From Lacinutrix sp. WUR7 (GTDB taxonomy: Bacteria; Bacteroidota; Bacteroidia; Flavobacteriales; Flavobacteriaceae): a stretch of 64,000 nt of DNA. The stretch is taken from positions 2,738,001 through 2,802,000 of the forward strand of contig NZ_CP045067.1 of assembly GCF_016864015.1 (NCBI RefSeq). Direction: 5' to 3'. A model generated the notes under the pieces. The model saw nothing but the letters and a program-made list of their open reading frames with translations, was not told the origin of the DNA and made no database searches. A program made the translations under genes and the position numbers. Below, in pieces: positions 1 through 6,698 of the stretch; positions within the stretch are counted from its first letter, which is position 1, and every line of letters begins with the position of its first letter.

Positions 1-1
1 A

Positions 2-526
2 GCTCGAGTACCTGTGCCTATTGTTGATGCAGATGCAGGAACTATTAAAACAGTCCCAATTGTTGCAACAGTAACTACAAATTATTTAGTTAGTACTATT
101 GAAATACCAGTTAGTGCTACTGCACAATTTAGTCTGGCATCAAATAATTTAGGTCAATCGGCGCCTACCTATATTTCTTCGGCAGGATGTAGTATCAATT
201 CTCCTACCGATATGGCAAATGTGGGGGGGGGGTTTCCAGATGTACATATACTTATGAGTGTTAGAGATTTTGTTACTCTAAGTATTGATGATAATAGTCT
301 AGAAGCAATTTCAGTTTATCCAAATCCAACTAAGGATTTTATTCATATTAATATGGCTAATCCAGAAAGTATTGAAAAAGTAGAGTTGTTTGATATAACA
401 GGAAAAAACGTTTTAAGCTTTACCAATACAACTAAAGTTAATATTTCAAATTTAAGCAATGGTATATATATGCTACATATAAAAACCGATAAAGGAAGTA
501 TTAATAAAAAAGTAATCAAGAATTAG
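2..526 (+). CDS. T9SS-secreted protein, C-terminal fragment
   Basis: The frame is open to the left edge, so this is the end of a larger protein; the internal GTG at 14 is probably not the start. The last ~75 residues form a type A T9SS sorting domain: the segment begins SVYPNPTKDFIHI, continues with KVELFDITGKNVL and NGIYMLHI, and ends GSINKKVIKN. This domain directs passage through the outer membrane and is normally removed at the surface. The part before it is beta-rich and unrecognised. A run of ten G (223-232) lies in the frame upstream of the sorting domain. A rho-independent terminator follows directly. Confidence 0.85.
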   Translation, partial: ARVPVPIVDADAGTIKTVPIVATVTTNYLVSTIEIPVSATAQFSLASNNLGQSAPTYISSAGCSINSPTDMANVGGGFPDVHILMSVRDFVTLSIDDNSLEAISVYPNPTKDFIHINMANPESIEKVELFDITGKNVLSFTNTTKVNISNLSNGIYMLHIKTDKGSINKKVIKN

Positions 527-545
527 ATAATTTTTTAAAAGAATA

Positions 546-580
546 AAAAGAGCGTTTTAACTATTTAAAACGCTCTTTTT
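546..580 (+). terminator. Rho-independent terminator
   Basis: Arms AAAAGAGCGTTTTA and TAAAACGCTCTTTT enclose a short loop and are followed by a T run. It closes the T9SS gene and separates it from mtaB. Confidence 0.85.
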
Positions 581-583
581 ATG

Positions 584-591
584 TAATTTTG
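584..591 (+). promoter_or_regulatory. Bacteroidota -7 element for mtaB
   Basis: TAATTTTG matches TAnnTTTG exactly. Transcription would start near 597-599, which excludes the in-frame TTG at 589 and supports the ATG at 613 as the mtaB start. No clear -33 TTG is present. Confidence 0.55.
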
Positions 592-612
592 CATCGTTTT
601 ATTATTCAATTC

Positions 613-1938
613 ATGGCACAAAAGAAAGTCGCATTTTATACTTTAGGTTGTAAACTTAATTTTTCGGAAACATCTACTATTGCTAGAAACTTTAAAGATG
701 AAGGTTTTGAACGCGTAGATTTTAAGGAAGAAGCTGATATATATGTTATTAATACATGTTCTGTTACAGAAAATGCGGACAAACGATTTAAAACGATTGT
801 AAAACAAGCGCAAAAGATTAATCCGGATGCCTTTGTTGCTGCAGTAGGTTGTTATGCACAACTTAAACCACAAGAATTAGCAGATGTACATGGTGTGGAT
901 TTAGTGCTTGGCGCAACCGAAAAATTTAAAATCACAGATTACATAAACGATCTTTCTAAAAATGATTTTGGGGAAGTGCATTCTTGTGAAATAGAAGAAG
1001 CAGACTTTTATGTTGGTAGCTATTCTATTGGAGATAGAACACGTGCTTTTTTAAAAGTACAAGATGGTTGTGATTATAAATGTACTTATTGTACCATTCC
1101 TCTTGCTCGAGGGATTTCTAGAAGTGATGAGCTTTTAAACGTACTAAAGAATGCAAAAGAAATTTCTGAAAAAGGAATAAAAGAGATTGTACTTACCGGA
1201 GTTAATATTGGTGATTATGGTAAAGGGGAATTTGGTAATAAAAAACACGAGCATACGTTCTATGAACTAGTACAAGCATTAGATGAAGTGGAAGGTATTG
1301 AGCGTCTACGAATCTCTTCAATAGAACCAAATTTATTGAAAAATGAAACTATAGATTTTGTTTCTAAAAGCAGAATATTTGTACCCCATTTTCATATTCC
1401 TTTGCAAAGCGGAAGTAATGAAATTTTAAAATTAATGCGAAGAAGATACATGAAAGAGTTGTATGTAGATCGCGTTAATAAAATAAAAGAAGTGATGCCT
1501 CACGCTTGTATTGGTGTAGATGTTATTGTTGGTTTCCCTGGTGAAACAGATGAAATGTTTTTAGAAACCTATAACTTTTTAAACGGATTAGATATTTCTT
1601 ATTTACACGTTTTTACGTATTCTGAAAGAGATAATACGGTTGCAGCTACTATGGAAGGTGAGGTACCTAAAAACGTAAGAGCAAAGCGTAGTAAAATGCT
1701 TCGAGGTTTGTCGGTAAAGAAACGAAGAGCATATTATGAAAGTCAAATAGGCAGCTCTAGAACCGTTTTGTTTGAAAGTGAGAATAAAGAAGGCTACATA
1801 CACGGTTTTACCGAAAATTATGTAAAAGTGAAAACACCTTGGAATCCAGAGTTAGTTAATACATTACAGGATGTAACACTTACCAAAATTGATGATGATG
1901 GTATAGTAAGATTTGACTTTATAAAAGAATTGGTATAA
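613..1938 (+). CDS. mtaB: tRNA t6A37 methylthiotransferase MtaB
   Basis: Radical-SAM methylthiotransferase that converts t6A to ms2t6A at position 37 of ANN-decoding tRNAs. The N-terminal UPF0004 domain has its three cluster cysteines in GCKLN, NTCSV and VGCYAQ. The radical SAM motif is CDYKCTYC (C-x3-C-x2-C), followed by the typical PLARG. The C-terminal ~60 residues fit a TRAM RNA-binding domain. The product is 441 aa from ATG 613, normal for MtaB. GCKLNFSE near the N-terminus is the MtaB form and argues against MiaB or RimO. Confidence 0.93.
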   Translation: MAQKKVAFYTLGCKLNFSETSTIARNFKDEGFERVDFKEEADIYVINTCSVTENADKRFKTIVKQAQKINPDAFVAAVGCYAQLKPQELADVHGVDLVLGATEKFKITDYINDLSKNDFGEVHSCEIEEADFYVGSYSIGDRTRAFLKVQDGCDYKCTYCTIPLARGISRSDELLNVLKNAKEISEKGIKEIVLTGVNIGDYGKGEFGNKKHEHTFYELVQALDEVEGIERLRISSIEPNLLKNETIDFVSKSRIFVPHFHIPLQSGSNEILKLMRRRYMKELYVDRVNKIKEVMPHACIGVDVIVGFPGETDEMFLETYNFLNGLDISYLHVFTYSERDNTVAATMEGEVPKNVRAKRSKMLRGLSVKKRRAYYESQIGSSRTVLFESENKEGYIHGFTENYVKVKTPWNPELVNTLQDVTLTKIDDDGIVRFDFIKELV

Positions 1939-1940
1939 AA

Positions 1941-1967
1941 AAAACGAAAGCATTTGCTTCCGTTTTT
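1941..1967. terminator. Terminator between convergent genes
   Basis: AAAACG-AAAGCA pairs with TGCTT-CCGTTTT around a 2-nt loop with one mismatch. A-rich and T-rich flanks allow use from both strands, for mtaB and for the convergent small gene. Confidence 0.65.
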
Positions 1968-1996
1968 ATATAGTATAACAGTAATTTTAATACTTG

Positions 1997-2293
1997 TTAA
2001 ATCCTTAAACCTACAGGTAGCATACTCTTGTATTGCCTGTTTTTTCTAATAAACTTTGCTATTTCCGGACTTGTAGGAACAACGCTTAGGTTTCTTTCTT
2101 CAATATTTTTTAGAACAAGTATTATAAATTCATTTTGAAAATCTTCAGAAAATAGGTTTTCAGGAATTATAAGTTTGGTTAAAAATATTTTTCTTTCTTG
2201 AAGGGAATATTCAATTTTTACTAATTCATCTTCAATTTTTAATTCATATTGACGTAAGAAGTCATTATCAATTAATTCAGCTGCATCAATCAT
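1997..2293 (-). CDS. Degenerate GNAT-like (YidJ-type) protein
   Basis: A 98-aa protein. Its beta-strand pattern (YELKIEDELVKIEYSL, KIFLTKLIIPE) and its end (LSVVPTSPEIAKFIRKNRQY) follow the small Gcn5-related acetyltransferases of the YidJ/COG2388 type, whose C-terminus reads like VPxCPxxxxYIxxHPEY. The acetyl-CoA loop RGxGxG/A expected after the IPE segment is missing; NLFSEDFQN stands there instead. Family assignment is inferred and enzymatic activity is doubtful. It is divergent from the hydrolase at 2410. Confidence 0.6.
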   Translation of the reverse strand: MIDAAELIDNDFLRQYELKIEDELVKIEYSLQERKIFLTKLIIPENLFSEDFQNEFIILVLKNIEERNLSVVPTSPEIAKFIRKNRQYKSMLPVGLRI

Positions 2294-2343
2294 AATTAAT
2301 TTGTTTAATTCAATAAAAAATAAGGAGTCAAAACTTTTTTACA

Positions 2344-2351
2344 TAGTTTTG
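2344..2351 (+). promoter_or_regulatory. -7 element for the hydrolase gene
   Basis: TAGTTTTG matches TAnnTTTG, 59 nt before the ATG at 2410. No convincing TTG at -33. Confidence 0.4.
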
Positions 2352-2409
2352 TGATGTAAATTTACGAAAATTAATCGGTTATTTATAGTTATTAAGAACA
2401 TAAAAACTA

Positions 2410-3072
2410 ATGAATCAAGAACTTATACATGTATATTTAATGCCTGGAATGGCTGCTAATCCCACTATTTTTGAGCATATAAAATTACCAGAAAATCAGT
2501 TTCAAATACACTGGTTAGAATGGATGATTCCTCATAAAAACGAATCTTTAAGCGATTATGCAAAACGTATGACGCTGCATATTAAACATGAAAATATTGT
2601 ATTACTAGGGGTTTCTTTTGGAGGTATCCTAGTGCAAGAAATGAGTAAACATATTAAGCTACGTAAGTTAATTATTGTATCTTCTGTGAAAACCATGCAC
2701 GAGTTGCCAAAACGTATGAAAATTGCAAAACATACAAAAGCCTATAAAGTTGTACCAACTAGTTTAGCTGGTAATATAGATGCAATAGCAAAATATACCT
2801 TTGGTAAAAGTGTTGCTAAAAGAGTAGAGCTTTATAAAAAATACATGTCGGTTACCAGTAAAGAATACTTAGATTGGGCAATTGAGCAAGTTGTATGTTG
2901 GCATCAAGATAAACCAATACCTGGAATTATTCATATTCATGGAGATAAGGACATGGTTTTTCCTTATAAACATATTACCGATTGTATCACAGTAAAAGGA
3001 GGAACACATATTATGATTATTAATAAATACAAGTGGTTCAATGAAAATTTACCAAAATTGATATTACAGTAA
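2410..3072 (+). CDS. Alpha/beta hydrolase
   Basis: A 220-aa alpha/beta-hydrolase fold protein. The N-terminal strand is VYLMPGMAANP, giving the HG-like oxyanion segment. The nucleophile elbow is GVSFGG with Ser at about residue 69. The acid is in HGDKD (about 178-182) and the His in GGTHIMI near the end. No signal peptide, so it is cytoplasmic. Lipid or ester substrates are plausible but nothing in the sequence fixes them. The 55-nt gap to the next gene allows co-transcription with the lytic transglycosylase. Confidence 0.85.
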   Translation: MNQELIHVYLMPGMAANPTIFEHIKLPENQFQIHWLEWMIPHKNESLSDYAKRMTLHIKHENIVLLGVSFGGILVQEMSKHIKLRKLIIVSSVKTMHELPKRMKIAKHTKAYKVVPTSLAGNIDAIAKYTFGKSVAKRVELYKKYMSVTSKEYLDWAIEQVVCWHQDKPIPGIIHIHGDKDMVFPYKHITDCITVKGGTHIMIINKYKWFNENLPKLILQ

Positions 3073-3127
3073 TTTCTGGCGTAAAATTTGCTATATATTT
3101 TTTAACTTTATAAAAAAATCAAATACT

Positions 3128-4057
3128 ATGAAAAGGATTAAAAATGCACTTGCACTATTTGGATTATTAGGCTTATGTACTATGTTTGTTTTTGCATTGC
3201 AAGATGCACCAACAGACGAAAATTTTGAAAAGAAAATAATCAACGATTATAACGTTTACGCTTTACAAGTTCCTAGTTATTTAGATTTTGCTGGAGAACA
3301 AGTGCCTTTGCATAATCCAGATATTCTAGAACGTATGGATAGAGAATTGTTAGTAAATACCTACTGGCAATCTAATGGGTTCTTAATGTTTAAACGTGCA
3401 CGAAAATACTTTCCTATTATAGAACCTATTCTTGCAAAACATGGTATTCCAGACGATTTTAAATATTTAGCAGTTATTGAAAGCGGACTAACAAACGCGA
3501 GATCACATGCAGGAGCAAGTGGTGTTTGGCAAATTATGAAAGGTACCGGAAGAGAATATGGACTAGAAGTAAATGATAATGTAGATGAACGTTATAATAT
3601 AGAATTAGCAACAGAGGTTGCATGTGAATACTTAAAAAAATCTAAAGAAAAATTAGGCTCTTGGACGCTTGCAGCTTCTGGGTATAATGCCGGAATGGCG
3701 GGAATGGCTAGAAGATTAAAAGAACAAGATGTTTCTAGTTATTACGATTTACTTTTAGGAGAAGAAACAGGACGTTATGTTTTTAGAATCATTGCGCTTA
3801 AAGAAATTTTAAGCCACCCAGATAAGTATGGCTTTAATTTTAGAGATAAAGATCTATATGGATATATACCAACTTATAAAGTGGAAGTGGATACCGTAGT
3901 TGCAGATTTTGCTAGTTTTGCTAAAGGATTTGGTATTAACTATAAAATACTTAAACTACACAATCCTTGGTTACGAGAACCTAAACTAAACAATGCATCT
4001 AGAAAAAAATATTTGATCGATATACCTCGAGAAGGATACTATAATACAAATCCTTAA
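3128..4057 (+). CDS. Lytic transglycosylase, SLT domain (MltD-like)
   Basis: Cleaves the MurNAc-GlcNAc bond of peptidoglycan with formation of 1,6-anhydroMurNAc. The first ~24 residues form a signal peptide or membrane anchor. The SLT core follows: KHGIPDDFKYLAVIESGL with catalytic Glu about residue 118, then HAGASGVWQIM, then ASGYNAGMAGM. These are the three diagnostic motifs. At 309 aa it lacks the LysM tail of long MltD proteins; the last 60 residues look LysM-like only faintly (NYKILKLHNPWL). A strong terminator follows. Confidence 0.9.
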   Translation: MKRIKNALALFGLLGLCTMFVFALQDAPTDENFEKKIINDYNVYALQVPSYLDFAGEQVPLHNPDILERMDRELLVNTYWQSNGFLMFKRARKYFPIIEPILAKHGIPDDFKYLAVIESGLTNARSHAGASGVWQIMKGTGREYGLEVNDNVDERYNIELATEVACEYLKKSKEKLGSWTLAASGYNAGMAGMARRLKEQDVSSYYDLLLGEETGRYVFRIIALKEILSHPDKYGFNFRDKDLYGYIPTYKVEVDTVVADFASFAKGFGINYKILKLHNPWLREPKLNNASRKKYLIDIPREGYYNTNP

Positions 4058-4071
4058 AATAAGTGTTTGTT

Positions 4072-4115
4072 AAAAAAAGGATAGCTTTAAACTTAAAGCT
4101 ATCCTTTTTTTTTTT
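4072..4115 (+). terminator. Strong rho-independent terminator
   Basis: Perfect 15-bp stem AAAGGATAGCTTTAA / TTAAAGCTATCCTTT with a 2-nt gap at the tip and a long T run. It ends the hydrolase-transglycosylase unit. Confidence 0.92.
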
Positions 4116-4177
4116 GTTTTAAATGGAAGTAATCTTCAAGTACTATATTGTTTGTTAAAATTATCTAATTTAAGATG

Positions 4178-4205
4178 TTGCCAAGACTTTATTCTTATAT
4201 ATTTG
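4178..4205 (+). promoter_or_regulatory. Full Bacteroidota promoter of the NhaC transporter
   Basis: TTG at 4178-4180, 17-nt spacer, then TATATTTG at 4198-4205: both elements at consensus. The transcript should start near 4211-4212, so the S-box-like element lies at its very 5' end. Confidence 0.8.
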
Positions 4206-4217
4206 CCGACTTAAAAT

Positions 4218-4284
4218 AATTATCAAGAATCTCGAAAGGAGATAGCAACCTGCAATAACAAGCAAGGTGCTAAAGCGATAAGCC
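4218..4284 (+). promoter_or_regulatory. S-box-like (SAM-I clan) riboswitch candidate, reduced form
   Basis: The conserved S-box strings occur in order: TTATCAAGA (4220-4228), AGCAACC (4244-4250), AAGGTGCTAAA (4264-4274) and GATAAG (4277-4282). P1 is TTATC/GATAA. P2 is only ATCTC-gaaag-GAGAT, with no room for a kink turn or pseudoknot. P3 is CCTGC/GCAAGG with a bulged A. No P4 hairpin is present: only AGC separates the GCTAA string from the closing P1 strand. It stands between a consensus promoter and an NhaC-family gene, a family that includes S-box-controlled methionine transporters. No classical terminator follows; a hairpin TTCTTT/AAAGAA overlaps the ribosome-binding region of the gene. 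Confidence 0.65.
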
Positions 4285-4357
4285 AATATTTTGGAAAAAA
4301 TGTTAATTCAATTTCTTTTCTATTTGCTTTTTGTCTTCTTTCTATTAAAAAGAAAAA

Positions 4358-5668
4358 ATGGCAAAATTGAATCCTATTACACCAAGTTTTACAGCACTAA
4401 TTCCATTATTTGTATTTGTATTTACTTTTTTAGGTGTTGGTTTATATCAAAACGATTTTTATGCACTACCAGCTCCTATAGCAGTTATCTTAGGTATTAT
4501 AGTTGCTTTTGTAATGTTTAAGCAATCGGTGAACTCTAAAATTCAAACGCTTTTAAAAGGTTGTGGAGATGATAAAATACTAACCATGTGTTTAATCTAT
4601 TTATTAGCTGGAGCTTTTGCTGCTATTACTAAGGCCACAGGAAGTGTCGATGCTATTGTAAATCTAGGCTTGGACTTTATTGCCATTGAATATATTTATT
4701 TTGGTGTGTTTATTATTGCAGCCTTTCTATCTGTTTCTACAGGAACTTCGGTTGGTGCCATTGTTACCTTAGCACCAATTATTATGGGGATTGCAGATCA
4801 AGGAGGAACATCTCTCGCTGTGCTTTGTGGTGCATTGCTAGGAGGTTCTATGTTTGGAGATAATCTATCTGTTATATCCGATACTACTATTGCTGCTACG
4901 CAATCTCTAGATTGTAAGATGAGTGATAAGTTTAAAGAAAATATAAAAATAGCACTTCCTGCTGCAATTATTACTTCCGTAATCTTAATGGTTCAAGGTT
5001 TTGATTTGGAAACGAATACCGCTGAAAATGTAATCTACACTTATAATATTATAAAAATACTACCTTATATCTTAGTTATTTTACTTTCCGTTTTTGGAGT
5101 AAATGTATTTGTAACACTCCTTTTAGGAATTATTTCAGCAGGTATCTTAGGACTGTTTTACGGCGATTTTACACTGATAGAATCCACAAAAATTGCATAT
5201 TCTGGCTTTACAAGTATGACCGAAATATTTTTACTGTCATTATTAACTGGAGGATTGGCAGCTTTAGTAGAAAAAAATGGAGGAATAGATTATGTCTTAA
5301 ATAAAATTAAAACCTTAATTAAAAGTAAAAAGTCCGCGCAGTTTGGTATTGCAGGTTTGGTAAGTACTATTAATGTAGCAATTGCTAATAATACAGTTTC
5401 TATTATAATAGCGGGATCTATAGCCAAAACGATTAATGATGAATATGCTTTAGATAATAAAAAGACAGCTTCTATTTTAGATATTTTTGCTTGTATTACG
5501 CAAGGGCTATTGCCTTATGGCGCACAAGTATTAATGATCTTAAGCTTTTCGCAAAGCAAAATAAACTATATAGACTTGGTACAAAACACATGGTACTTAC
5601 TATTATTATTAGTAAGTACCATTTTGTTTATTGTTTTTAGGACGAATAAAAAACAGGTAATTCAGTAA
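4358..5668 (+). CDS. metT: NhaC-family transporter, probable methionine transporter MetT
   Basis: A 436-aa polytopic membrane protein with about eleven hydrophobic segments. Family marks are SVSTGTSVGAIVTLAPI, GGSMFGDNLSVISDTTIAATQ and ANNTVSIIIAGSIAK, typical of Na+/H+ antiporter NhaC-like proteins. In S-box regulon studies the methionine transporter MetT belongs to this family. The S-box-like leader here makes methionine (or a precursor) uptake the best inference; plain sodium/proton exchange remains possible. Start ATG 4358 is preceded by an A-rich stretch, usual for the phylum. It converges on the next gene with 3 nt between the stop codons. Confidence 0.75.
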   Translation: MAKLNPITPSFTALIPLFVFVFTFLGVGLYQNDFYALPAPIAVILGIIVAFVMFKQSVNSKIQTLLKGCGDDKILTMCLIYLLAGAFAAITKATGSVDAIVNLGLDFIAIEYIYFGVFIIAAFLSVSTGTSVGAIVTLAPIIMGIADQGGTSLAVLCGALLGGSMFGDNLSVISDTTIAATQSLDCKMSDKFKENIKIALPAAIITSVILMVQGFDLETNTAENVIYTYNIIKILPYILVILLSVFGVNVFVTLLLGIISAGILGLFYGDFTLIESTKIAYSGFTSMTEIFLLSLLTGGLAALVEKNGGIDYVLNKIKTLIKSKKSAQFGIAGLVSTINVAIANNTVSIIIAGSIAKTINDEYALDNKKTASILDIFACITQGLLPYGAQVLMILSFSQSKINYIDLVQNTWYLLLLLVSTILFIVFRTNKKQVIQ

Positions 5669-5671
5669 GAA

Positions 5672-6250
5672 TTATCTGCTTTTTCTTTTTTGTGAACGCA
5701 TAGAACCACCTTGACCATAATGTTGATTAGGCGCTTGTGCACGCTTCATATTATCTTTCATCATTTTGATCTGTTCTTTCAACATATCTCGTTTGTCCAA
5801 TTTTTCAGCTTCCTTTAAAAGAATTTGTGCTTCTTGCTTTCTTCTTTTAGTGAAAGCAATACCAGCTAAATTTAATTTTGCCATAGCTAAATCATGATCC
5901 ATAGATAAACCAAGAGTAATTGCTTTTTTAAAGCGCTTTTCAGCTTCGTTCATATCTGTTTGGCTAACCATTATACCTTTAAGGTAATTGAAATAACCTT
6001 GCTGTTTTGTTACTAAAGCAGCTTCCGGATTTTTGATTTTATCTAACCATTTATTGGCTCCTTCGAAATCTTGCTTACGTAATTTTAAAAAAGCTAATAA
6101 AATAAATTCATTTTTAAAGTATAAGAAAATAAATATTAATGATAATAAAATAAGCATAATACCATTACCAATATAACCTTCAATAAACTGCCAAACAGCT
6201 GTTCCTACTATGGCTGCCGCAATAATTAACTTAAAATTTTTGTTGTACAT
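5672..6250 (-). CDS. Membrane-anchored TPR-like protein
   Basis: A 192-aa protein of unknown function. Two hydrophobic segments at about residues 7-26 and 28-45 anchor it. Residues ~50-165 form TPR-like helical pairs (NKWLDKI, AEKRFKKAITLG, AMAKLNLAGIAFTKRRKQEA), probably facing the cytoplasm. The tail is basic and Gln/Gly-rich (QHYGQGGSMRSQKRKSR). It is divergent from rpmH across 186 bp. Confidence 0.7.
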   Translation of the reverse strand: MYNKNFKLIIAAAIVGTAVWQFIEGYIGNGIMLILLSLIFIFLYFKNEFILLAFLKLRKQDFEGANKWLDKIKNPEAALVTKQQGYFNYLKGIMVSQTDMNEAEKRFKKAITLGLSMDHDLAMAKLNLAGIAFTKRRKQEAQILLKEAEKLDKRDMLKEQIKMMKDNMKRAQAPNQHYGQGGSMRSQKRKSR

Positions 6251-6339
6251 TTTTTACTAAAATTTATGGAATACAAAGAAACTAAATTTTTATGAAAAAC
6301 ACTGCTTTATAAATTTCAAAAAAATATTTAAATTTAGGT

Positions 6340-6369
6340 TTGTTAAATAAAAAAGGCTTTGTATATTTG
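6340..6369 (+). promoter_or_regulatory. Full promoter of rpmH
   Basis: TTG at 6340-6342, 19-nt spacer, TATATTTG at 6362-6369. The start should be near 6376, so the 5' leader opens with the hairpin TTGAG-gaaa-CTCAA (6379-6392), a GNRA-type tetraloop. Confidence 0.8.
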
Positions 6370-6436
6370 CGCGCACATTTGAGGAAACTCAACCCTGAGA
6401 AAATATATAATTAAGAAGATTTAAAAAAATAAGACA

Positions 6437-6598
6437 ATGCCAAAAAGAACGTTCCAACCATCAAAGAGAAAGAGAAGAAACAAACACGGTTTCAGAGAAA
6501 GAATGGCATCTGCTAATGGAAGAAAAGTACTTGCACGTAGAAGAGCTAAAGGAAGAAAGAAATTGTCTGTATCAACTGAAACAAGACATAAAAAATAA
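6437..6598 (+). CDS. rpmH: 50S ribosomal protein bL34
   Basis: A 53-aa, very basic protein beginning [19 protein letters not shown], followed by [25 protein letters not shown]; this is diagnostic for bL34 of the large subunit. The last residues (TETRHKK) are a normal bacteroidotal extension. It has its own promoter and terminator and is monocistronic. The oriC/rnpA context typical of Proteobacteria and Firmicutes is absent. Confidence 0.97.
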   Translation: MPKRTFQPSKRKRRNKHGFRERMASANGRKVLARRRAKGRKKLSVSTETRHKK

Positions 6599-6620
6599 TG
6601 ATTAACAATTGTTAATATAT

Positions 6621-6653
6621 AAAAGGCGTTACTTAGGTGTAACGCCTTTTTTT
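6621..6653 (+). terminator. rpmH terminator
   Basis: AAAAGGCGTTAC pairs with GTAACGCCTTTT around TTAGGT and is followed by T's. Confidence 0.9.
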
Positions 6654-6668
6654 ATATCTAATAAATAT

Positions 6669-6676
6669 TATTTTTG
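6669..6676 (+). promoter_or_regulatory. -7 element of carB
   Basis: TATTTTTG matches TAnnTTTG and lies 22 nt before the carB ATG, giving a leader of about 16 nt. No clear TTG at -33. Confidence 0.55.
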
Positions 6677-6698
6677 CAACACACTATAATTAAATAAA

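Noticed and set aside
4291-4521. Leader peptide gene overlapping the NhaC start
   Set aside because: The hydrophobic frame arises from T-rich leader DNA and then runs inside the transporter gene in another phase; no start context supports it.
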